Shown here: piece by piece, positions 25,898 to 35,090 of the stretch
Position numbering within the stretch: the stretch's first letter is position 1
Layout of the letters: every line of letters starts with the position of its first letter
From: Croceimicrobium sp963974215
GTDB lineage: Bacteria; Bacteroidota; Bacteroidia; Flavobacteriales; Schleiferiaceae
DNA: 64,000 nt
Reading direction: 5' to 3'
Assembly (NCBI GenBank): GCA_963974215.1
Contig: CAXBBL010000002.1
Span: 248,001-312,000, forward strand
The notes under the pieces: generated by a model
What the model was told of the DNA's origin: nothing
Seen by the model: only the letters and a program-made list of their open reading frames with translations
The model's database searches: none
Position numbers and translations under genes: made by a program

Positions 25898-27802
25898 CTA
25901 AATTGCCCCATCTTTAATCTCATCTACCACATCTGGATCCAATAAAGTAGAAGTATCTCCCAAATTACTAGTATCCCCTTCCGCTATTTTTCTTAAAATT
26001 CTACGCATAATTTTACCCGAACGCGTCTTGGGTAAACCACTAACGAACTGAATTTTATCGGGCTTGGCAATTCTACCAATTTCCGCTACTACCGTCTCTA
26101 CGATCTCTGCGCGTAATTTATCGGGATTTGTGGGTGGTTCTTTAGTAATGACATAAGCGTAAATCCCTTGTCCTTTAATGTCGTGCGGATAACCCACTAC
26201 CGCACTTTCGGAAACAATATGATCGTTAGAATTGATAGCGTTCTCAATTTCCGCTGTACCAAAACGGTGGCCACTGACATTAATTACATCATCTACTCTA
26301 CCGATAATTCGGTACATGCCATTCTCATCGCGGCGTGCCCCATCACCTGTAAAGTAATAACCTTCATAATGAGAGAAGTAGGTGTTTTTACAGCGCTCAT
26401 GATCGCCATAAGTAGTGCGCAACATACTAGGCCAAGGGAAGCGCATGGCTAAATAGCCTTCTTCACCATTACCTTCAATTTCCCTTCCTTCTTGATCTAA
26501 TAACACAGGCTGAATACCCGGTAATGGGTAGCCCGCAAAAGATGGCTTCATAGGACTATGTGCTCCTAATCCAGAAATCATAATTCCACCCGTTTCGGTT
26601 TGCCACCACGTATCTACAATTGGGCATCTTTCCTTACCCACGTGGATATGATACCATTCCCAGGCTTCCTCATTAATGGGCTCGCCCACTGTTCCTAAAG
26701 TTTTTAAGGAGTACAGACCATAACTTAAAACATGATCTTCTCCTTTAGCCATTAAGGCACGAATAGCGGTTGGCGCGGTATAAAATTGATTTACACCATG
26801 CTTATCGCATACCTGCCAAAAACGACCTGGATCGGGGTAAGTAGGAACCCCTTCAAACATTACTGTAGTGGCGCCATTTAATAGCGGTCCGTAAACGATA
26901 TAGCTATGTCCGGTAATCCAACCGATATCGGCCGTACACCAATATACATCACTTTCATCATATTGGAACACATTCATAAAGCTATAGCCGGCATAAACCA
27001 TATAACCACCACAAGTGTGTACTACCCCTTTGGGTTTCCCGGTGCTACCAGAAGTGTATAGAATAAAGAGCATATCCTCGCTATCCATCGGTTCAGCCGG
27101 ACAAAGCCTATCGGCGGTTGCCAATTCTTCGTGCATCCAAAAATCGCGACCTTCTTGCATTTTAACATTCCACTGGGTACGCTCGGCCACTAAAACCGAT
27201 TCTACGGAAGTGCAAGTTTTAAGTGCCTCATCTACCACTGCCTTGCAAGGTATCTCCTTGGCACCGCGATACATACCATCGGCAGTAATTACCATTTTAC
27301 AAGCCGAATCGTTAATACGATCCGCTAAAGCATGAGCCGAAAACCCTGCAAATACCACCGAATGCACGGCACCAATGCGAGCACAAGCTAAGACAGAAAC
27401 CGTTAACTGTGGAATCATCGGCATGTAAATAGCCACGCGATCGCCCTTAGTGATCCCATGTTTCTTAAGCACATTCGCCGTTTTACAAACCTCTTCATGC
27501 AATTCACGATAGGTCATGCGCACAAATCTTTCTTTGGGATCATTGGGTTCCCAAATTAAGGCTAGTTTATTACCACGCGATTCTAGATGTCGATCTAAGC
27601 AGTTTTCCGTAATATTAAGCTTGGCTCCTATAAACCACTTTACATCAGGACCTTTGAAATCCCACTCTAAGGTTTTATCCCAAGGCGCTTGCCACTGATA
27701 ATTACTGGCAATTTCAGCCCAAAACTCTTCGGGTTTTTCGGTACTTAAAGCGTACTGCTCGTGGTATTCCTCGATGGAATGAATGCGGTATTTTGCTTTC
27801 AT
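25898..27802 (-). CDS. acs: acetyl-CoA synthetase
   Basis: This enzyme makes acetyl-CoA from acetate, ATP and CoA through acetyl-AMP. Its 634 residues are close to the family length. The adenylation P-loop is YTSGSTGKPKGVVHT, the acetate-pocket Trp lies in DTWWQTETGG, and the A10 lysine, the usual acetylation target, lies in PKTRSGKIMRRILRK. It is the last gene of the unit that includes the symporter-kinase, receiver and prpE-like gene, 5 bases after the latter, and ends at a strong terminator. The presence of an acetate-type symporter and sensor nearby supports acetate as substrate. Confidence 0.95.
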   Translation of the reverse strand: MKAKYRIHSIEEYHEQYALSTEKPEEFWAEIASNYQWQAPWDKTLEWDFKGPDVKWFIGAKLNITENCLDRHLESRGNKLALIWEPNDPKERFVRMTYRELHEEVCKTANVLKKHGITKGDRVAIYMPMIPQLTVSVLACARIGAVHSVVFAGFSAHALADRINDSACKMVITADGMYRGAKEIPCKAVVDEALKTCTSVESVLVAERTQWNVKMQEGRDFWMHEELATADRLCPAEPMDSEDMLFILYTSGSTGKPKGVVHTCGGYMVYAGYSFMNVFQYDESDVYWCTADIGWITGHSYIVYGPLLNGATTVMFEGVPTYPDPGRFWQVCDKHGVNQFYTAPTAIRALMAKGEDHVLSYGLYSLKTLGTVGEPINEEAWEWYHIHVGKERCPIVDTWWQTETGGIMISGLGAHSPMKPSFAGYPLPGIQPVLLDQEGREIEGNGEEGYLAMRFPWPSMLRTTYGDHERCKNTYFSHYEGYYFTGDGARRDENGMYRIIGRVDDVINVSGHRFGTAEIENAINSNDHIVSESAVVGYPHDIKGQGIYAYVITKEPPTNPDKLRAEIVETVVAEIGRIAKPDKIQFVSGLPKTRSGKIMRRILRKIAEGDTSNLGDTSTLLDPDVVDEIKDGAI

Positions 27803-27807
27803 ATATT

Positions 27808-29697
27808 CTAATTTGTCTGTTTATAATTTGGATGAATTGCTTCTTTAATTTCTTCTACAATAGTGGGATCATCAATGGTTGAAGGAATACTAAACTCTTC
27901 TTCATTGGCAATCGCTCTAATTAACTTACGTAAGATTTTACCCGATCGTGTTTTCGGCAATCGCCTTACTTGGACCACTGTTTTTAAGGCCGCTACAGGA
28001 CCAATCTCTGATCTGATCGAAGATATGATTTCATTACCGATCTCCAAAAAGTTTTGCTGACTCTGCTGCACCACCACCAAAGCCAAGGGAATCTGTCCTT
28101 TTAGTTCGTCATTAACTCCGACCACGGCACATTCGGCCACCAAGGGGTGCGCGGCTACTACCTCTTCCATTTCTACGGTAGAAAGACGATGACCTGCCAC
28201 GTTAATTATATCGTCTACCCTGCCGGTGATAAATAGGTAGTTGTCTTCATCTTTAAAACCACCATCTCCACTAAAATAATAGCCGGGAAAGCGACTTAAA
28301 TAACTATTCTTAAAACCTTGATCTTGCTGCCAAAGAGTGGGTAAGCAACCAGGAGGCAGCGGAAGTTTAACCGCCACATAACCCTCGGCACCTGCCGGTT
28401 TCTCTTCGCCTTCTTCATCTAAAATTCGTAAATCATAACCGGGCACTGCTTTCGCCACCGACCCTTCTTTTATGGGTAAGAGCTCTAGTCCTGCCAAATT
28501 AGCCAACATAGGCCAACCGCTTTCCGTTTGCCACCAATGATCAATTACAGGAATACCGAGCTGTTTGCGGGTCCAAGTTAAAGTTGCCACATCGCAACGC
28601 TCGCCCGCTAAAAACTGCAAACGCAAGGAACTTAAATCGTAAGCCTTAATAAACTCGCCATTAGGGTCTTCCTGACGAATGGCGCGAATAGCCGTGGGTG
28701 CGGTAAACATTACATTTACCTTATACTCGGAAATTACTCGCCAAAAAGTGGAAGCATCGGGAGTTCGAATGGGCTTTCCTTCGAAAAGAATAGTCGTAAT
28801 TCCACTAATAAGCGGGGCATATACAATATAAGAATGCCCCACCACCCAGCCGATATCGGAAGCCGCCCAAAATACATCGCCGGGCTTTAAACCATAAATT
28901 TTTTCCATACTGTAACGCAAGGCCACGGCGTGACCTCCATTATCGCGTACCACGCCTTTAGGCTTACCAGTCGTTCCGCTGGTGTATAAAGTATAGAGTG
29001 GATCGGTGGCTTCCAATGGGGTACAACCCACGCTTTCCGCAGATGCGACCATAGTTTCAAAATCGATATCATAATCTTTACTCGGTACCAAAGCACCAAG
29101 CTTACGCTGAAAGATCACCACATTCTGAACTTTGTGTTCTGCTAAGGCAACAGCCTTATCGACCATTGGCTTATAGGGAATAATACGATCTACCTCAATG
29201 CCAGAAGAAGCTGTTACAATAAGCTTTGGCTTTGCATCATCAATGCGAATAGCCAATTCGTGTGGAGCAAAGCCACCGAACACTACGGAGTGTATAGCGC
29301 CTAAACGCGCACAGGCTAGCATGGACATTACGGCCTCGGGAATCATAGGCATATAGATGACTACCGTATCACCTTTTTGCACCCCTAACTTTTTAAGGCC
29401 GCCCGCTATTTTTGCCACGCGATCGCGCATTTCGCGAAAGGTATAGGCCCGCTTGGTTTGGGTTACGGGCGAATCGTATTGCAAGGCAATTTGATCGGCG
29501 CGCCCATTTTCTACGTGGAAGTCGAGGGCCAAATAAGCCGTATTCGTATAGGCGCCTTTAAACCAGCGATACAAACCATTTTCGTCGATACTTAAAACCT
29601 GATCGGCGGGTTTATACCAGTCGAGGGCTTGCGCCTGAGCCGCCCAAAACCCCTCGGGGTCTGAGATGCTATTTTGATATTCTTCTTGATAATTCAT
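27808..29697 (-). CDS. prpE: propionyl-CoA synthetase-type acyl-CoA ligase
   Basis: This ANL-family ligase of 629 residues is closer to PrpE/ACSS3 than to Acs. It has YTSGTTGKPKGVVRDNGGHA (Acs has GKPKGVVHT), SSGIEVDRIIPYKPMVDKA, DHWWQTESGWPM and the A10 motif PKTRSGKILRKLIRA. RDNGGHAVAL is characteristic of propionate-activating enzymes. It starts in an ATGA overlap with the receiver-domain gene and is followed 5 bases later by acs, so the cell can activate both acetate and propionate. Propionate specificity is by homology only. Confidence 0.85.
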   Translation of the reverse strand: MNYQEEYQNSISDPEGFWAAQAQALDWYKPADQVLSIDENGLYRWFKGAYTNTAYLALDFHVENGRADQIALQYDSPVTQTKRAYTFREMRDRVAKIAGGLKKLGVQKGDTVVIYMPMIPEAVMSMLACARLGAIHSVVFGGFAPHELAIRIDDAKPKLIVTASSGIEVDRIIPYKPMVDKAVALAEHKVQNVVIFQRKLGALVPSKDYDIDFETMVASAESVGCTPLEATDPLYTLYTSGTTGKPKGVVRDNGGHAVALRYSMEKIYGLKPGDVFWAASDIGWVVGHSYIVYAPLISGITTILFEGKPIRTPDASTFWRVISEYKVNVMFTAPTAIRAIRQEDPNGEFIKAYDLSSLRLQFLAGERCDVATLTWTRKQLGIPVIDHWWQTESGWPMLANLAGLELLPIKEGSVAKAVPGYDLRILDEEGEEKPAGAEGYVAVKLPLPPGCLPTLWQQDQGFKNSYLSRFPGYYFSGDGGFKDEDNYLFITGRVDDIINVAGHRLSTVEMEEVVAAHPLVAECAVVGVNDELKGQIPLALVVVQQSQQNFLEIGNEIISSIRSEIGPVAALKTVVQVRRLPKTRSGKILRKLIRAIANEEEFSIPSTIDDPTIVEEIKEAIHPNYKQTN

Positions 29698-30059
29698 GGT
29701 GAGGTGATTAATTCTTTGATCTTTTGCACTAGGTCTTTATTGGAAAAAGGTTTGTGTAGATATAGGTCAGCACCCACTTCGTAACCTTTTTCTTCGTCGC
29801 TTTTTTTGCTTTTCGCAGAAAGGAAAATAACCTTAGGCGCATGTTCCTTGGCTTTGATGTATTGGCAAACTTCATAGCCATCTACATCGGGCATCATAAT
29901 ATCTAAAAGCACTAAGTCAGGAGCTGTGCTATCTACTAATGTCTTAGCCTCCGTGCCGTTACGTGCTATATAAACCTCATAACCTTTGCGTTTAAAAAGA
30001 TATTCGAGGGACATTAGTATGTTTATTTCGTCATCAACAATCAGAATTTTACTAGACAT
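29694..30059 (-). CDS. single-domain response regulator
   Basis: This is a stand-alone receiver domain of 121 residues with acidic pocket Asp9-Asp10, phospho-acceptor Asp53 (LVLLDIMMPD), Ser/Thr switch in VIFLSAKSK and Lys in LHKPFSN. There is no output domain. It starts 3 bases after the kinase gene and overlaps the prpE-like gene, so it is almost certainly the partner of the symporter-kinase. Without a DNA-binding part it must pass its signal to another protein or act as a phosphate sink. In gammaproteobacterial CrbSR systems the regulator is a LuxR-type DNA binder, so this differs. Confidence 0.9.
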   Translation of the reverse strand: MSSKILIVDDEINILMSLEYLFKRKGYEVYIARNGTEAKTLVDSTAPDLVLLDIMMPDVDGYEVCQYIKAKEHAPKVIFLSAKSKKSDEEKGYEVGADLYLHKPFSNKDLVQKIKELITSP

Positions 30060-30062
30060 ATT

Positions 30063-32714
30063 TTAGCTCTTGAGGGGATTTTTAGTATACTGCGGCAAAG
30101 TAAAGCACAAGCTGGTTTCTCCCTTTGCGGTAGATTCGACCCAAATTTTACCGCGGTGCATTTGCACGATGTTTTTACAGATAGCTAAACCTAAACCACT
30201 GCCAGAAGGCTTGCGTCGGGTTTGATCGCGCACTTGATAAAACTTATCGAAAATAATTTCATGATCTTCAACGGGAATACCACTGCCATTATCGAAGATA
30301 GATACTTTAACACTGTCCTCTAATTGAATAGCGGAAGCCCTTACTAAACCGCCATCTGTGGAAGCGAACTTTAGGGCATTGCCTAAAAGATTGGTGATTA
30401 CCTGTGCAATTCGGTCGGAATCGGCATAGGTCGCTTTAAGGGAATCATCAATATCACAAACGAGATCGATGCCCTGCTTAAGCGCCATGGCCTGGTAATT
30501 CGCCACAGCATTGCGAATTAAATCGCCCACTTGCACCTTCGTAAGCGATAGTTTTTGGTTGCCGCTTTCAAATTTTTCTAAATCGAGAACATTGCTAATT
30601 AAACGGGTAAGCCTGTCGCAATCGGCCACAATATTATCTACAAACATTTGTCGATCGGCTTCGGGCATTTCGGGGTCGTCTTGTAACAATTCTGCCTGCG
30701 AGCGAATAGCTGTTAATGGGGTGCGCAGCTCGTGCGTAACAGTGTATAAAAACTCATCTTTTAAATCGGCAAATTCGAGGAGCTTATCGTTCGCTTCTTG
30801 TAATTTTTCAGTAGCCTTTTTTAGTTGGTCGCTCCGTTTACTGAGTTCTTTATTGAGGAGTAATACCTTTTTACTTTCCTCTAAAATATCAAGTACTTCC
30901 CTTTGACTAAGTTCTTCCTTTTGCACCACCGAAGCAATCATAATTTTGGCACTAGCCGGACCAATTGTTTCTGACAGTAGACGTTCGGCGTAAGTGATCA
31001 TGCGACCATCGGCCAAAGGAGCCGAGAGCCAGTTTATATTGTTGAGCCGGGCATAGCGTTCTAAAACCTCTTCTGTACGGTGGCTGCCTAAAAAGTTAAC
31101 TAAGAGCGCCTTCATATTGGGAAAGGGTGCAGTGCCACGGTACAAACTGGGGCTGTTTTCTTTGGTTCCAAACTTGTCGGCTGCTACAAAAAGTAAGGCT
31201 TGGTTTTGCTCTTCAAGGCTGGAATCTAATCGCAGAGAAAGGAAAATAAAAAGAATGGTATTACAACCTAAACTTAAAAAGCTCGCGGCCGAAAAAGTTG
31301 AAAGCCCCATTATGGTGGCAATATTCGCGGCTGAAAAAGGAGAGTTGAGCCAATAATTGAGCTCTAAAATTTGGGCCAGATTAGGCATCACTAAAAAGTA
31401 AAACCATATCACAAATCCCAAACTAATACTCCAATAAGCCGCTGGTCTTTTCGCGTCTCGCCAATAAAGGCCCCCTAAAAAAGCCGGGGCAAACTGACTC
31501 ATTGCTACAAAGGAAATCAAACCTATGCTCACTAGGGAATTGCTTAGGGCCATAAAGTGATAATAGAGATAAGCGAGAATAATTATTAAGGCAATGGCCA
31601 ATCGTCTTAAATTAATGATACGCTGGGTGGCAGGCTTATTTTTTACCGCAAAATAAGGCACCAAAAGATAGGTGCTGATCATATTACCCAAAGCCAAAGT
31701 TGACACGATAATCATGGAAGTAGAAGCCGAAAGTCCACCGAGAAAAGCCAAAGTTGCAAGCGCATCTCCCGAAAGGATTTTACTGACACTCAATAGGTAG
31801 AAATCGCTATTTACCTCGGGACTTAGAACTTGTCCCATGAAGGCAAAAGGCAAAACGAAAAGGTTAATTATTAGCAAGTATAAAGGAAAGAGCCACAATG
31901 ATTTAGTAATATTCTTTTCACTGTTATTCTCTACAATTCCCATTTGAAACTGCCGCGGCAATAGCATAAATGCGAAGGCCGAAATTAACAAGGTACTTAT
32001 CCACTCAGATCCCTGCGCATCTAGCGAAAGCGACTGAAAGTTTAGCCAAGCCTGATCGAATTGAGGGTGTTTTACAAAACTTTTGATAGCAATAATTCCC
32101 ACCACAACAAAGGCGATGAGTTTAAAAAGACTTTCAAAAGCAATTGTACCAATTAGCCCCGCCTTGGGACGATTTCCTTGGACATAGCGCGTTCCAAAAG
32201 CAATGGTAAAAACAATCATTACAAGGCTCACATAAAGTGCGGGGTCGGCCGTGATTAAACTGGGCTTTAACTCGGCTTCCGCCAAGAAACTGAAACTTTC
32301 ACTTATCGCCTTAATTTGCAGAGAGATATAGGGTAAGATCCCTAAAAGAGATAGCATAGCAACTAAGGCACCAAGAGCCTGACTTTTACCATAGCGTGCG
32401 GCAAGGAAATCGGCGAGGGAGCTTATGCCTTGACTATTTTTAAGGCGAAATAATTTTTTAGAAACGGGGTACCATAGGAATAAAGCTAAGGTGGGGCCGA
32501 GATAAATTAAAATAAAACTTAGTCCTGAATTGGCAGCTCTACCGATACTGCCGTAAAAAGTCCAAGCGGTGCAATATACAGCAAGAGCTAAGGCATATAC
32601 ATAAGGCATCCAAGGTTTAAAAGCGCTGCCACTCAGTTTGCGCTCGAAAAACCAGCCCGCTAAAAATATAAGTAGGAGGTATAAAATCCCTATGACTACT
32701 AAAGTGTAAAACAT
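30063..32714 (-). CDS. sodium/solute symporter-fused sensor histidine kinase (CrbS/CbrA type)
   Basis: In this 883-residue protein, residues 1 to about 490 form a 13-helix SLC5/SSS transporter-like domain. A linker and a coiled coil (KKVLLLNKELSKRSDQLKKA) lead to a HisKA domain with phospho-His in VTHELRTPLTAIRS (about 659). An HATPase domain follows with N box NLLGNALKFAS, G1 FDNGSGIP and G2 GSGLGLAICKN. Such proteins sense or couple uptake of small carboxylates. The location with an acetate-type symporter, acs and prpE makes acetate or propionate the likely cue. It starts directly after the stop of a 58-residue membrane protein. Confidence 0.93.
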   Translation of the reverse strand: MFYTLVVIGILYLLLIFLAGWFFERKLSGSAFKPWMPYVYALALAVYCTAWTFYGSIGRAANSGLSFILIYLGPTLALFLWYPVSKKLFRLKNSQGISSLADFLAARYGKSQALGALVAMLSLLGILPYISLQIKAISESFSFLAEAELKPSLITADPALYVSLVMIVFTIAFGTRYVQGNRPKAGLIGTIAFESLFKLIAFVVVGIIAIKSFVKHPQFDQAWLNFQSLSLDAQGSEWISTLLISAFAFMLLPRQFQMGIVENNSEKNITKSLWLFPLYLLIINLFVLPFAFMGQVLSPEVNSDFYLLSVSKILSGDALATLAFLGGLSASTSMIIVSTLALGNMISTYLLVPYFAVKNKPATQRIINLRRLAIALIIILAYLYYHFMALSNSLVSIGLISFVAMSQFAPAFLGGLYWRDAKRPAAYWSISLGFVIWFYFLVMPNLAQILELNYWLNSPFSAANIATIMGLSTFSAASFLSLGCNTILFIFLSLRLDSSLEEQNQALLFVAADKFGTKENSPSLYRGTAPFPNMKALLVNFLGSHRTEEVLERYARLNNINWLSAPLADGRMITYAERLLSETIGPASAKIMIASVVQKEELSQREVLDILEESKKVLLLNKELSKRSDQLKKATEKLQEANDKLLEFADLKDEFLYTVTHELRTPLTAIRSQAELLQDDPEMPEADRQMFVDNIVADCDRLTRLISNVLDLEKFESGNQKLSLTKVQVGDLIRNAVANYQAMALKQGIDLVCDIDDSLKATYADSDRIAQVITNLLGNALKFASTDGGLVRASAIQLEDSVKVSIFDNGSGIPVEDHEIIFDKFYQVRDQTRRKPSGSGLGLAICKNIVQMHRGKIWVESTAKGETSLCFTLPQYTKNPLKS

Positions 32715-32891
32715 CTATTTCTCTTCTAGCCTTTTAGACCATTTATATAGAAAGGCAATCATTATTACCCACAAGAAAAAAAGATACAGGCTATAGGCCC
32801 ATAGTGAAGAAAAGAAGCCCCAAAAAAGTGGTGATAAGAGCAGCAGCAGGCAAAAAACTAGCAGTGCATTGAGAGCGTAAACCTTTTCCAT
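32715..32891 (-). CDS. 58-residue membrane protein upstream of the symporter-kinase
   Basis: The ATG at 32891 opens a 58-codon frame whose TAG is directly followed by the kinase ATG. The protein has two hydrophobic segments (about residues 7-26, with a LLLLLS run, and 30-48, with SLYLFFLWVIMIAFLY) joined by a short PLFWGF turn, and a basic tail (KWSKRLEEK). Both termini are probably cytoplasmic. I do not recognise the family. The tight junction suggests translational coupling and perhaps a subunit role for the kinase, like the small DUF4212 partner of the nearby symporter. Confidence 0.7.
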   Translation of the reverse strand: MEKVYALNALLVFCLLLLLSPLFWGFFSSLWAYSLYLFFLWVIMIAFLYKWSKRLEEK

Positions 32892-32939
32892 TTTTCAAAT
32901 TAACCTTTTTCTATTTAAAACCACACTGATAAAAATCAG

Positions 32940-32966
32940 AAAAAAGGGCTGCCCGCGGACAGCCCT
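32940..32966 (-). terminator. terminator between the symporter and kinase transcription units
   Basis: The stem AGGGCTG/CAGCCCT is followed on the minus strand by six T. It separates the upstream porin-symporter unit from the kinase-acs unit, perhaps incompletely. Confidence 0.75.
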
Positions 32967-32979
32967 AAATATTGTTTAT

Positions 32980-34749
32980 CTAATGCGCTACCGCATCGCC
33001 AGCGCCAGAAGGAATACGAATTTCTTCTACCAGCTCTTGCACTTCTTCAGGGGTTTCGGGCGTAAATTTCATTACCACAATACTTACAAAGAAGTTAACC
33101 AGCATACCCACTGTTCCGAAACCTTCAGGTGAAATACCAAACCACCAGTCTTCTTTGCCTCCGCCTCCAAAAAGGTCGAACTTAAATTTAAGGATGTAAA
33201 AAATGGTAATCAGCAAGCCGGTAACCATACCTGCAACCGCACCTTCCTTATTCATCTTTTTGTAAAAGATTCCCAAAATAATAGCCGGAAAGAAGGAGGC
33301 AGCCGCTAAACCAAAAGCCAAGGCTACCACAGCCGCGACATAATCTGGGGGATGAATACCAAAGTAACCTGCAACCGTAACGGCTACAAACGCAGATAAA
33401 CGCGCCGCTAACAATTCACCACGATCAGAGATATTAGGTCTTAATTGTTTCTTCAATAAATCGTGCGAAATAGAAGTGGAGATAACTAGTAGCAAACCAG
33501 CAGCAGTAGATAAAGCCGCCGCTAAACCACCGGCTGCAACTAATGCAATTACCCAAACTGGAAGATTGGCAATTTCTGGATTAGCGAGAACGATGATATC
33601 ACGATCTACGAACAATTCGTTCTCGTTCGTCATATCTGGATTGGCTACAATTTGGTTTCCTTGTGGACCAACAGCTCCTGCAAACAAAGGCGCTTTACCG
33701 TTTACTGCACTACCGGGTCGGTATTGTACAAGGCCATCATTATTTTTGTCGGTCCAAGCTAAAAGATGCGTTTTTTCCCAGTTCCCTACCCATGAAGGTA
33801 AATCGCTATACGCTTTTCCCTCAACGGTTTGAATCAAGTTGGTACGGGCAAAAACTGAAATGGCTGGGGCGGTGGTATATAGAATTGCGATAAAAGCCAA
33901 GGCATAACCTGCAGACTTCCGGGCATCGCGAACTTTGGGCACGGTAAAGAAACGTACAATTACGTGCGGCAATCCAGCGGTTCCTAGCATCAGGGCAGCA
34001 GTAATAAAAAATACGTCTATTTTATCTTTCGAGCCATCGGTATAAGCCGCAAAACCTAGATCAGTATTTAATTGGTTCAGTTTTTCTAGGAGAAAAGTAC
34101 CATCAGCCATTTTTCCTCCCATGCCAATTTGTGGGATAATATTGCCCGTGAGCATCATAGAGATAAAGAAAGCAGGCACCATAAAGGCGAAAATTAATAC
34201 TACATATTGGGCTACCTGGGTGTAAGTAATTCCTTTCATCCCTCCGAGTACGGCGTAAATTAAAACGATAATCATCCCAATGATTACGCCGGTGTTTACA
34301 TCTACCTCTAGGAAACGTGAAAATACTACTCCTACTCCACGCATTTGCCCTGCCACATAGGTGAAGGATACAAATAAGGCGCAGATAATAGCAACAGTAC
34401 GGGCTACATTGCTATAATAGCGGTCGCCAATGAAATCAGGAACAGTAAATTTCCCAAACTTACGTAGATAGGGTGCTAAGAGCAGTGCCAGTAAAACGTA
34501 GCCACCCGTCCAGCCCATTAGGTACACCGAACCATCGTAACCCTGGGTAGAAATCAATCCCGCCATAGAGATAAAAGAGGCGGCACTCATCCAATCGGCC
34601 GCTGTTGCCAAGCCATTGGCTAAAGGCGAAACACCACCACCCGCAACGTAAAATTCTTTGGTAGAACCGGCTCTACTCCAAATGGCAATACCAATATAAA
34701 TAGCAAAGGTGATCCCTACAATTATGTAGGTCATAACTTGAATATCCAT
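32980..34749 (-). CDS. sodium:solute symporter (acetate permease/VC_2705 type)
   Basis: The 589-residue SSS (SLC5) transporter has about 13-14 membrane segments. Landmarks are AWMSAASFISMAG-like ATAADWMSAASFISMAG near residue 50, GMKGITYTQVAQYVVL, the sodium-site region GTAGLPHVIVRFFTVP and ALSTAAGLLLVISTSISHDL. A loop of about 90 residues (GNWEKTHLLAWTDKNNDG...) fits the VC_2705 subfamily, which pairs with a DUF4212 small subunit. That subunit is encoded 20 bases upstream. Acetate or a related carboxylate is the likely substrate, given acs downstream. Confidence 0.92.
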   Translation of the reverse strand: MDIQVMTYIIVGITFAIYIGIAIWSRAGSTKEFYVAGGGVSPLANGLATAADWMSAASFISMAGLISTQGYDGSVYLMGWTGGYVLLALLLAPYLRKFGKFTVPDFIGDRYYSNVARTVAIICALFVSFTYVAGQMRGVGVVFSRFLEVDVNTGVIIGMIIVLIYAVLGGMKGITYTQVAQYVVLIFAFMVPAFFISMMLTGNIIPQIGMGGKMADGTFLLEKLNQLNTDLGFAAYTDGSKDKIDVFFITAALMLGTAGLPHVIVRFFTVPKVRDARKSAGYALAFIAILYTTAPAISVFARTNLIQTVEGKAYSDLPSWVGNWEKTHLLAWTDKNNDGLVQYRPGSAVNGKAPLFAGAVGPQGNQIVANPDMTNENELFVDRDIIVLANPEIANLPVWVIALVAAGGLAAALSTAAGLLLVISTSISHDLLKKQLRPNISDRGELLAARLSAFVAVTVAGYFGIHPPDYVAAVVALAFGLAAASFFPAIILGIFYKKMNKEGAVAGMVTGLLITIFYILKFKFDLFGGGGKEDWWFGISPEGFGTVGMLVNFFVSIVVMKFTPETPEEVQELVEEIRIPSGAGDAVAH

Positions 34750-34769
34750 AATTTTTTTGCTTTTAACTA

Positions 34770-35030
34770 TTATTTTTCTGTGTAACCGAATTTGGCGTCT
34801 AACTGATTCATTTTACGCACGTAAACAAATATTATAATCACAAAAGTGATAATAGATCCTTGCTGTGCAAACCAAAAGCCGAGGGGAAAACCGCCCAGTT
34901 TAAACTGGTTTAGGAAATCAACAAAAATGATTCCTGCTCCGTAGGAAACTAAAAACCAAATACTGAGTAAAATGGCTAGAAGTTTAAGATTGGCGCGCCA
35001 GTATTTATGCGCTTTGGTGTGATCTTTCAT
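34770..35030 (-). CDS. DUF4212 small subunit of the solute symporter
   Basis: The 86-residue protein has two membrane segments (LKLLAILLSIWFLVSYGAG and FAQQGSIITFVIIIFVYV). WRANLKLLAILLSIWFLVSY and PLGFWFAQQGS are hallmarks of DUF4212, a short partner always encoded just before VC_2705-type symporters. It lies between the porin and symporter genes with short gaps. It probably stabilises or regulates the transporter, but this has not to my knowledge been shown. Confidence 0.9.
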   Translation of the reverse strand: MKDHTKAHKYWRANLKLLAILLSIWFLVSYGAGIIFVDFLNQFKLGGFPLGFWFAQQGSIITFVIIIFVYVRKMNQLDAKFGYTEK

Positions 35031-35090
35031 AGAAGTATTATTAAAATTGATTGAAACTAAATTGAGATAGCAGTAAATGAGCGATTCGAA

